Assembly: GCA_937912025.1 (NCBI GenBank)
Contig: CALDOZ010000040.1
Location: forward strand, 1 to 47,159
Source: an uncultured Clostridia bacterium
Lineage (GTDB): Bacteria; Bacillota; Clostridia; Christensenellales; Borkfalkiaceae
Length of the DNA: 47,159 bases
Direction of reading: 5' to 3'
Below are positions 40,980-47,159 of the stretch, one piece after another (position 1 is the stretch's first letter; each line of letters opens with the position of its first letter). The notes under the pieces are model-generated. The model did not search any database. It worked only from the letters and a program-made list of their open reading frames with translations, and was not told the origin of the DNA. A program made the position numbers and the translations under genes.

Positions 40980-43340
40980 TTACGTCGTTCCACTTGCCGT
41001 AACAATTGAAGTTTTTATTAACTCACCGCTAGCGTTGTAATACATAAGCGTATACTCGCCAATATTATTAAACGTGTATTCGTAAGCAAGTGAAGTAAAC
41101 GTAATAGTGTCAACCTTGCTACCGCCAAAGTAAACTTCAACGTAACTACCGCGAATATAATTACGGTATAAAACGTGACTCTTTATCGGAGCGTAAACGT
41201 ACACTCTTTCACCAACGGTAACGCTTGATTTAACGTTAGGAGTTTCAATAGTAAACTCGCTTTCATTAATATTAACAACGCCTAAGCCAAGGTCATTATC
41301 GCCAAGTTTAGTTATTACTATTGACGTTTTAGTAGCGTCGTTTTGTAGCGTACCAAACAATACTTTTAACTCAACTTCTTTTTTACCTTCACTATCCGTT
41401 GTGAAATCAGACCACGGTTCGGTAATTCCATCATTTTTATCCGTTGAGAAGTTATTATCGTTTAAATTACTACTTGTAAATTGACGAATTAACATTGAGT
41501 CGTTAAGGTCGGCTTGACTATTAATATACGTTGAAGAAGAATACAACCCACCGTTCGAGTAGAAGAACGCTACGGGAACTTCAGTATCACCTTCCATACC
41601 CATTTTAAAGTCTTTACTTTTACCGAGTAAAACGTACGCATCTTCTTTTTTAAGTAAGCCCTTACGCACCGTTTTATTCATATTGGGTTGACCGTTACGG
41701 TAACAACGGTATTCTTTTTGCTCGTTATTTTTTGCCGTTATTAAAAATTCGTTGCAATTACTGTCGTATTGAGCGTATCGAACTCTAAACTTAATCCACT
41801 TACTACCTTGCGAAAGTATAAACGTAACCTCATCAAGTTCGTGTTGATTGCTACCTGGAAGGAATACAAATTCAAAGAAACTTTCACTGAACGCCTTCAA
41901 AACGTCGTAAGTGCCGTTCCAGTTTGATTTGTTTAAATCAATCTTGCCAAGATTAAAGGCAGCATTACTTCCACCAGTAAGTTTTATGCCTGTAAATTCC
42001 GTTTCGCTTACTACTTGTTTATACGTTCCGTACTCAACTTTAGAAGCGCTACTATCCGTTTTTACGTTAAGCGTATCGGTAGATAATTTAGCACCCGCTA
42101 CAACTATCTTACTTGTACCAAGAACGGTTGTTCCGTCTTCCTTATAATAAGTTAAGGTGTAAGTACCTTTTTTAGTAAACGTATAGGTTTTTGTTTGAGA
42201 GTCAAACGTGAGAGTTTTATTTACTCCGTTACCACTGATATTAACCTTTGAATTAAGCATAGGTTTTTGATGGATAACGGTATACATTTCAGGCGAGTAC
42301 AACGTAATTTCTTCGTTAACAACTGCGCCTTGTGGATTTTTTAAAGAAACACTTTCAATATAATCGTTATCGGCAACGAAAACTTCCGTACCGGTAAGGT
42401 CGTAACTACCTATTTTTGTAACGACTACGCTTGAAACGTTTTTTGCTTTGACAAATTGTAGTTTTACGTTAACAATATTATTTGAAAACCCAGACCACTC
42501 TTGGTCGCCGTAATATTTTTCTGGGTAAGAATCGTTAAAACTTCTAATAGCAAATGATTGTTTTATATTATCGCTTGAAGCGTCCGTCATTGGAGAGTAT
42601 AAAGTATTTTTTTCTTTATCGTAGACAAGCGATACCGGATAATCTGAATTACCCTTGAAGTTTACGCTATAATCTTTTTCTTCAAGCCCAAGCGCCTTAG
42701 CAGTGTTTGAAAGCACTACCGATTTGTACGCCGCTATCGGTGAAGCAGTATCACTAACATACTCAAAAAAGCCTTGATTTGCTATAAACGAACCTAATTT
42801 TTGTTGATTATCTGCCTTGGCAACAACGTAAATAACGTCTTTTTTACCTTTGTTAACGTATATCTTTATATTCTTTTCGGAATTAGTTACGTCAGTTAAA
42901 GTTATCAGTAGTGAAGAAATTTCAACAGAGTTTGAAGACGGTTGATAAACGTAATCAATAAAACTATTATGTTTGCCGGTAATTGATTTACAGTCACCGT
43001 CCCACGACGATTTTGATATGTCAATATTACCAAGATTGAACGTTGCGCCTTGAGAGCCGGTAAGTTTTAAACCTTTATAAGTTTTACCGTTAACGTATTG
43101 AACGCTCTCGCCAAATTCTTTGCTTGCCCCGTCTGACACGATAACATTGTCATAATAATCACTCGGCGCAAAGTTTTCACCGGTAACAACAACTGGTGGT
43201 GGATCTACCACCCCAACGTCGCCACTATTATCAACGTTATTATTAGCGTTATTATTTTCAACTTCTCCACATCCAACCAATAACGACAATCCCATTAAAA
43301 CCGAAAGAATTGTTATTAATAATTTTTTTGTGAATTTCAT
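40980..43340 (-). CDS. Surface lipoprotein with two copies of the shared module
   Basis: 786 residues. Lipobox LVGC (C24), then an Asn/Asp-rich and PPP-containing spacer to ~residue 55. Module 1 at ~88-320 (GLKLTG, TFNLGNIDISKSSWDG, FIDYVY, NTLYSPMT, FAIRSF, WSGFSNNIVNVKLQF). Module 2 at ~455-690 (GIKLTG, AFNLGKIDLNKSNWNG, FFEFVFLPG, GGLYSSST, MLIRQF). An Ig-like unit follows each (YTFTKKGTYTLTYYKEDG; YTFNNIGEYTLMYYNASG). So the whole mature protein is two module-plus-Ig pairs on a lipid anchor. No catalytic motif seen. Second gene of the surface set. Confidence 0.8.
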   Translation of the reverse strand: MKFTKKLLITILSVLMGLSLLVGCGEVENNNANNNVDNSGDVGVVDPPPVVVTGENFAPSDYYDNVIVSDGASKEFGESVQYVNGKTYKGLKLTGSQGATFNLGNIDISKSSWDGDCKSITGKHNSFIDYVYQPSSNSVEISSLLITLTDVTNSEKNIKIYVNKGKKDVIYVVAKADNQQKLGSFIANQGFFEYVSDTASPIAAYKSVVLSNTAKALGLEEKDYSVNFKGNSDYPVSLVYDKEKNTLYSPMTDASSDNIKQSFAIRSFNDSYPEKYYGDQEWSGFSNNIVNVKLQFVKAKNVSSVVVTKIGSYDLTGTEVFVADNDYIESVSLKNPQGAVVNEEITLYSPEMYTVIHQKPMLNSKVNISGNGVNKTLTFDSQTKTYTFTKKGTYTLTYYKEDGTTVLGTSKIVVAGAKLSTDTLNVKTDSSASKVEYGTYKQVVSETEFTGIKLTGGSNAAFNLGKIDLNKSNWNGTYDVLKAFSESFFEFVFLPGSNQHELDEVTFILSQGSKWIKFRVRYAQYDSNCNEFLITAKNNEQKEYRCYRNGQPNMNKTVRKGLLKKEDAYVLLGKSKDFKMGMEGDTEVPVAFFYSNGGLYSSSTYINSQADLNDSMLIRQFTSSNLNDNNFSTDKNDGITEPWSDFTTDSEGKKEVELKVLFGTLQNDATKTSIVITKLGDNDLGLGVVNINESEFTIETPNVKSSVTVGERVYVYAPIKSHVLYRNYIRGSYVEVYFGGSKVDTITFTSLAYEYTFNNIGEYTLMYYNASGELIKTSIVTASGTT

Positions 43341-43361
43341 AATTTATATTTCCACTAAACA

Positions 43362-43401
43362 GCGTTATACTTGCCTAGCCTTAACTAAGCAAGTAATAGC
43401 G
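43362..43401. other. Intergenic inverted repeat between two surface-protein genes
   Basis: GCGTTATACTTGC and GCAAGTAATAGCG form an imperfect stem (one bulge, one wobble) in the 68-bp gap. It could be a processing site; weak as a terminator. Confidence 0.4.
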
Positions 43402-43408
43402 TTTTTAA

Positions 43409-45847
43409 TTATACAGGTTGTTCTGTAAACGTTGCTTTACCTAATAACGTAGCAAGTGCGTTAACGTGGTCTAACGTGTAGTCGCTTGAACACAAATCAC
43501 CGTCAGCGTTATAGAATTTGTATTTATTAGCGCCACCTACCGCAACGTATTTGTTGTACATTGCAGTTGCAACTTCATTACTTGTAGACGCTTTAAACGG
43601 TTTAATTATCATTGCCGATACACCAAAGTTACCGCCCTTATTGTTATCGCCAGAATTTTGAGAAACGTTTGCGCTACCAAAGTGTAAACTTGAAGCAATC
43701 ATTTCACCAGCAGGAATTTCAATACGAACTTCGTACTTATCGCCGTTTTTAGTCCATTTAGTAACTTCAACTTTATTTGTGCCGATAGTACCCGTTACGT
43801 GGTTGCTAGTAATTTCACTTTCGCTTGTTACGACTGAAGCAAACGCGCGTGGAGTTATGTTTACTTTTGTTTGAACTAAACTTTCATTAGTTTCAAGATT
43901 AGTACTTAAAGAATTAACTTTATCAATTGGCTCTGCGTCGATTGAATATTTAATGTAAACCTTAGGAACGTTATCTTCAAATCTAACTTCAGTTGAGTAA
44001 GTTGCGCTAGCATAAACAGCCCTAAATACCATACCAGGCATTGGCATAAATAACGCGCCGTACTCGTAGTTATTGTTAGAAATCGTAGCGTTTCCGCTCT
44101 TACTACCATAGAAGTTACTTAAAGATTTAACGTTACCACCATCTATCGCCTCGTGAGCGTATTCAGGGTAATCTTCTCTAACGTACATTTTCTTATCCGT
44201 ATCGTAAGTAAGGTCTTCTCTAATATAACCAAGTAAAACTTTATCAGTACTATTACCTTTTACAATTGCACCTGCAGCAGCCGTTGCAGGAAGTTTATAA
44301 GAACCGCTTATAGCAGAAATTTTAGTAACAGTAGTCGTTTGAGTTGCATACTCGTCGATATAAGTAATATCGCAAAGTTTATCAAGAACAACCGAAACGT
44401 TAACTTTACCGCCTACTATATCGGTAGGCTTAACGGTGTATTCGTAGTAGCCTTCGCCTTTAACGAAAGAATCTTCATTAATAGCAGTTCCGTTTAGGTA
44501 AGCAGAATTAAGTTCGTCGTAAACAACGCCAGTTTGAGAGTTTTTACCAGCAATAAAACGAATAACGTCGCCTATTTTAATTTTTTCAGGCGCGTCAACT
44601 TTACTACCACCACGGTAATGCTCTACAGTTCCGTTAGTAGCGATTGTTTCATAATCAAACTCGTCAACTACCGAAACGCTCGTTGTTCCAATAGGATTAT
44701 TTTCAGCATCGTAGAACGTTACAACGGCATCTTGAGTAAACGCGTAAGTAGTACCCGAAATAGGAGTACCATCAACTTGAACAGTTACATCTTCGTTAGC
44801 TGTATATTCATATTCAACCAAAGAAGATTTGTAATACAAGAAGCCCGTAAGGTCAACGTCTACGCCAGCAACAACGTCAACGTTTTGTTTTGCTTGTAAA
44901 GTAGAAGTTGCAAAACTTGTTCCACCAAGCGAAGTAAGAATAATTGACATTGAATCATCATCCGTACTAAAAGTATTAGTAAACGTTAAAGTTACGTCAA
45001 GGTCGGCGTTTTCACTAAAACCAGCCCACAATTTAACGTCACCAGGAATAGACTGGTAGTTAGAAGTTTCGCTTACCGCGTCAAAATCACGGATTTTAAA
45101 CGCTTTGTAAATACCGTCGAAACCAGAGCGAAAAGCAACGTTAGTGTAAGCAGATTGCTGACTGAAATCGTAATAAAGTTTTAACGCTTCAGTATGACCA
45201 CCGGTAGCCGTAAGACCCATTACACGACGAACGTCTTGATCAAATCTAATACCCGCACTACGGAATCTTTCTGCATAAGTACCATTATTAGTTGCCGAAC
45301 ATTTTATTGCAAGCTCATAAGAATTTTCTGCAGACTCGTAATACGAAGAAACGTGATAAGTAACGAAATTTTCAGGTTTATTTTTTTCCGTTAACGTTAC
45401 TTGGAAATATTCAGTATTGCTACTTTGCCTATACCCGTTAGCAGGATTGAAAATGATTGAAATAAAACTGCGAGTGTCTGCACTAGCGCCCGTAAACGCT
45501 TGGTCGGTACCATTATAAATTGTACCATCTACCTTAGAACAAGAAATACCCGAGCCCTTAGTGTAAGACCAAGTATCGTCAAAGTAAGTATCGTTAACGT
45601 TGATAGTTCCAAGATTAAAAGTAGAGCCTTTTACACCTGAAAGATTAACGCCCGTAACTTCATTGCCAGACGCTTGTTTAAAAGTACCGTATTCTACCGT
45701 ACCGTTAGAAGATGTTACACCACCAACAACCTTAACTGAACTTGTTGCAGCGTAAGAGTTGCTCATCGTTAAAGCCGCTATACCACCAGTAACAACCATC
45801 GCTACCGATAAAACTGCTCCAACAATAATTTTAGAAAGTTTTTTCAT
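43409..45847 (-). CDS. Large secreted surface protein with one shared module, first gene of the 21-kb operon
   Basis: 812 residues. Clear signal peptide ending NSYA-A (residue ~33). One shared module at ~50-315 (YGTF, GVNLSG, TFNLGTINVND, FISIIFNP, VTLTEKNKPENFVTY, IRDF, WAGFSENADLDVTLTF, ILTSLGG), slightly expanded in the middle. Then an Ig-like unit and a central region with InlB-like strands (CDITYIDEY ... FRAVYA). The C-terminal ~150 residues (GVSAMIIKPFKAS ... HVNALATLLGKATF) are unlike the rest and lack a membrane helix or LPXTG, so it is free or held by partners. Ribosome site AAGGGAG. Confidence 0.78.
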   Translation of the reverse strand: MKKLSKIIVGAVLSVAMVVTGGIAALTMSNSYAATSSVKVVGGVTSSNGTVEYGTFKQASGNEVTGVNLSGVKGSTFNLGTINVNDTYFDDTWSYTKGSGISCSKVDGTIYNGTDQAFTGASADTRSFISIIFNPANGYRQSSNTEYFQVTLTEKNKPENFVTYHVSSYYESAENSYELAIKCSATNNGTYAERFRSAGIRFDQDVRRVMGLTATGGHTEALKLYYDFSQQSAYTNVAFRSGFDGIYKAFKIRDFDAVSETSNYQSIPGDVKLWAGFSENADLDVTLTFTNTFSTDDDSMSIILTSLGGTSFATSTLQAKQNVDVVAGVDVDLTGFLYYKSSLVEYEYTANEDVTVQVDGTPISGTTYAFTQDAVVTFYDAENNPIGTTSVSVVDEFDYETIATNGTVEHYRGGSKVDAPEKIKIGDVIRFIAGKNSQTGVVYDELNSAYLNGTAINEDSFVKGEGYYEYTVKPTDIVGGKVNVSVVLDKLCDITYIDEYATQTTTVTKISAISGSYKLPATAAAGAIVKGNSTDKVLLGYIREDLTYDTDKKMYVREDYPEYAHEAIDGGNVKSLSNFYGSKSGNATISNNNYEYGALFMPMPGMVFRAVYASATYSTEVRFEDNVPKVYIKYSIDAEPIDKVNSLSTNLETNESLVQTKVNITPRAFASVVTSESEITSNHVTGTIGTNKVEVTKWTKNGDKYEVRIEIPAGEMIASSLHFGSANVSQNSGDNNKGGNFGVSAMIIKPFKASTSNEVATAMYNKYVAVGGANKYKFYNADGDLCSSDYTLDHVNALATLLGKATFTEQPV

Positions 45848-45876
45848 ATTTTTCTCCCTTAAAATAAATATGACTA

Positions 45877-45905
45877 ATGCAAATTATGTAAGATTTAATT
45901 TGCAT
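45877..45905. promoter_or_regulatory. Inverted-repeat operator candidate upstream of the 21-kb operon
   Basis: ATGCAAATT (45877-45885) and AATTTGCAT (45897-45905), perfect 9-bp arms, 30 bp ahead of the first start codon. The TGCAAA core matches the half-sites of the rhamnose operator at 23988-24021. Weak promoter boxes (TTGATG, TAATTT) overlap on the minus strand. Confidence 0.5.
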
Positions 45906-46052
45906 CAAGATTAAACGAATTTAATAACCATAACGGTTTTGTTTCATTTTAATTTTATTACATCTTTTATTTGTACTAATTTTGCTTGCATTGAGCGGTT
46001 TATTGACGGAAACCCCTCAACGCAACCGAACAACGCGCCCACTTATATTATT

Positions 46053-46066
46053 ACGCGCGTACGCGT
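46053..46066. promoter_or_regulatory. ACGCG palindrome, second copy
   Basis: ACGCGCGTACGCGT, with perfect core CGCGTACGCG, preceded on the plus strand by TTATATTATT. The layout mirrors the element at 40874-40889 read on the minus strand. Confidence 0.45.
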
Positions 46067-46445
46067 GAGAACAATAAAAGTTGCTATTTATTCGCCACGG
46101 CGTAGACGTGGCGACGGCGTTTTGTTTGCAAAAGAAAACGCTTTACAATAGTTTGCGCAGTTATTTGATTTTAAAACTCTTCTCTTTTTGAGATAAAATT
46201 GCTTGTATAATCGCTAAAAATAAAATTTTTAACTTTTTTAAAAGGGCGGAAATTCGCCACTTTAATTTTACGATACAATTATAATACATTTTTATGCAAA
46301 TTGCAATATATTTTAAAACTTTTTTTGTGTGAAATTTATTTTTTTATTTTGTTATATTTATTTTTAAACACAATGTATAACATTTTGTGTTTTGTTATGT
46401 TTTAGGCTTAGTTTTTATGGTAAATTATGTCGGTTTATATAATAA

Positions 46446-46787
46446 AAATTTTTCGTTATAGGCAAACTTGCTAAATTTAAGCGAAAAAATTTTGATGTTT
46501 GTTATGAATACGATAATTGCGGACGAGCAAAGCAGATAAAGGATCTGGTGAGCGGGGCCGAAGTTTTGTATGCATATAATGCGGATGGAAAAATCACAGA
46601 AGAGCGGTATTCGAATGGACTGGTAGTTTGCACGAGATTCGATGAAAACGGCAAAAAGTGTGAAGTAATCGGCAAGAACCGGGCAGGCCTTGAAGTATGG
46701 CACGAAAGAGTTTTGTACGATTCAAATAATCGAGTAAAGGAAAGTTACGATAAAGACGGAAATTCTTGGAAATATGAATCTTTATAA
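46446..46787 (+). pseudogene. 5'-truncated RHS/YD-repeat fragment
   Basis: The reading frame is open from 46446 with no good start codon and no ribosome site. From about 46494 it reads as YD repeats: YEYDNCGRAKQI, YAYNADGKITEERYSNG, TRFDENGKKCEVIG, VLYDSNNRVKESYDKDGNSW, then stop. This is the cell-surface shell repeat of RHS/WapA-type polymorphic toxins, but without signal, core or toxin tip. Base composition here is GC-richer and the codons differ from the neighbouring genes, so it is probably a leftover of a transferred RHS locus. A GTG at 46548 could start a 79-residue product, but it would begin inside a repeat. Confidence 0.7.
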
Positions 46788-47159
46788 TATGGATAAAATT
46801 GTTGTAGGAAGCTTAAATGATGTTAGACCTTTGTTTTATATTGAAGGTGCCATTGTAACAATTTCAGAATCTAAAAATAATATGAATTTAGGTTCAGATG
46901 ATAAAGAAAAAAAAGAGAGTGAAAATGATTTGAATTTAGTTTCTGATCCAACATCAACAAGAAAAGAAAGTCTTATGTACGAATATGGTCAGAACTATGC
47001 TTCTATGATAAGAAATAATAGAAAATGGTTTACAAATCCTTCTGCAGATTTGGAAAATGCATATATACGAAGAATTGTTAATTCAGAAAAAGTTGATGAA
47101 GAAAAATCTGAAAGCGACGAAGAAGAAATTTCAGAATATACACTTAGAAAAACTTTAGA
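46774..47159 (+). CDS. Partial hypothetical acidic protein running off the window
   Basis: At least 128 codons, open to the window end (3' partial), overlapping the RHS fragment by 14 nt. It starts MNLYNMDKIVVGSLNDV and has a Lys/Glu/Ser-rich stretch near residue 45 and an acidic run near residue 115. I do not recognise it. Its position just after an RHS fragment is where an immunity protein or a new effector is often encoded, but nothing in the sequence proves that. An ATG at 46789 is an alternative start. Codon use (AGA, AAT, GAT rich, few NNC-G junctions) differs from the rest of the window. Confidence 0.5.
   Translation, partial: MNLYNMDKIVVGSLNDVRPLFYIEGAIVTISESKNNMNLGSDDKEKKESENDLNLVSDPTSTRKESLMYEYGQNYASMIRNNRKWFTNPSADLENAYIRRIVNSEKVDEEKSESDEEEISEYTLRKTL

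Larger units (their letters stand above)
45848..46445. other. Gene-free AT-rich region upstream of the large operon
   Basis: About 600 bp without a credible gene. It holds the leader and inverted repeat near 45880, an ACGCG palindrome (46053-46066), a CGCCACG/CGTGGCG hairpin (46093-46113) followed by a GCGTTTT/AAAACGC stem (46117-46141), then an A/T-rich stretch with an imperfect ACACAA/TTGTGT inverted repeat near 46370-46392. I cannot assign a function to the AT-rich part. Confidence 0.6.

Noticed and set aside
40980..45847. Reading the surface proteins as polysaccharide lyases or hydrolases
   Set aside because: No catalytic motif of a known family was seen; the repeats look like binding modules only.
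45939..46151. 70-codon ORF upstream of the RHS fragment
   Set aside because: Low-complexity start, crosses the palindromes and hairpins, no ribosome site.

Overview
The window is AT-rich bacterial DNA with sigma-A-type promoters (TTGACA/TATAAT-like boxes, usually 17 bp apart), GGAGG-type ribosome binding sites, a single-chain glycyl-tRNA synthetase, a direct glutaminyl-tRNA synthetase, formate-THF ligase, lipobox lipoproteins and CUT1 sugar transport. This fits an uncultivated anaerobic Firmicute (Clostridia-like, probably from a gut or other fibre-rich habitat). The class and habitat are inferences. No rRNA, tRNA, CRISPR array or intact insertion sequence was seen.

Layout. (1) 78-1502 (-): a pair of short chromate-transporter (CHR) proteins followed by a tiny ferredoxin-thioredoxin-reductase-like Fe-S protein. 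(2) 1719-8372: housekeeping genes: GDPD phosphodiesterase, glyQS (-), and the + strand run fhs-glnS-cvpA-like. A degenerate fold-back repeat abuts the 3' end of glyQS. (3) 8465-14440: a cytosolic acidic protein with a five-fold EVLF motif, a CPA2 antiporter, mrp-yqeY (-), and a DUF1846 gene whose leader is a tandem ~148-bp hairpin array with compensatory changes between copies. (4) 14441-15427: a 1-kb gene-free stretch with dispersed GTCAT...ATGAC repeats and a strong candidate small RNA. (5) 15428-24873: a sugar-acid/deoxysugar block made of three divergent pairs, each an AraC regulator (+) facing a catabolic unit (-): GH4 glycosidase; an ADP-ribosylglycohydrolase-fold enzyme; and rhaB-rhaA-rhaD. 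(6) 24902-45847 (-): nine co-directional genes over 21 kb: four very large exported proteins, a CUT1 binding protein and two permeases, a fifth large exported protein, and a DUF4838 lipoprotein. (7) 45848-47159: AT-rich gene-free DNA, then a 5'-truncated RHS/YD-repeat fragment and a partial ORF with different codon use, probably a recent acquisition.

How it may work. Rhamnose is isomerised (RhaA), phosphorylated (RhaB) and cleaved (RhaD) to DHAP and lactaldehyde. The CUT1 system would import oligosaccharides, energised by an ATPase encoded elsewhere. The DUF4838 lipoprotein and the five big surface proteins would capture or trim a rhamnose-containing glycan outside, with GH4 acting on imported pieces. 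The most interesting material is the five-protein surface family: all five share a recurring ~240-residue module (core G-[IVL]-[KN]-L-[TS]-G ... TF-[DN]-LG-x-I-[DN] ... [FI]-[IL]-E-F) alternating with Ig-like domains. It is very clear in five copies and divergent in at least three more. I do not recognise it as a named family. Anchoring is by lipobox or by a C-terminal membrane helix, with no LPXTG motif.
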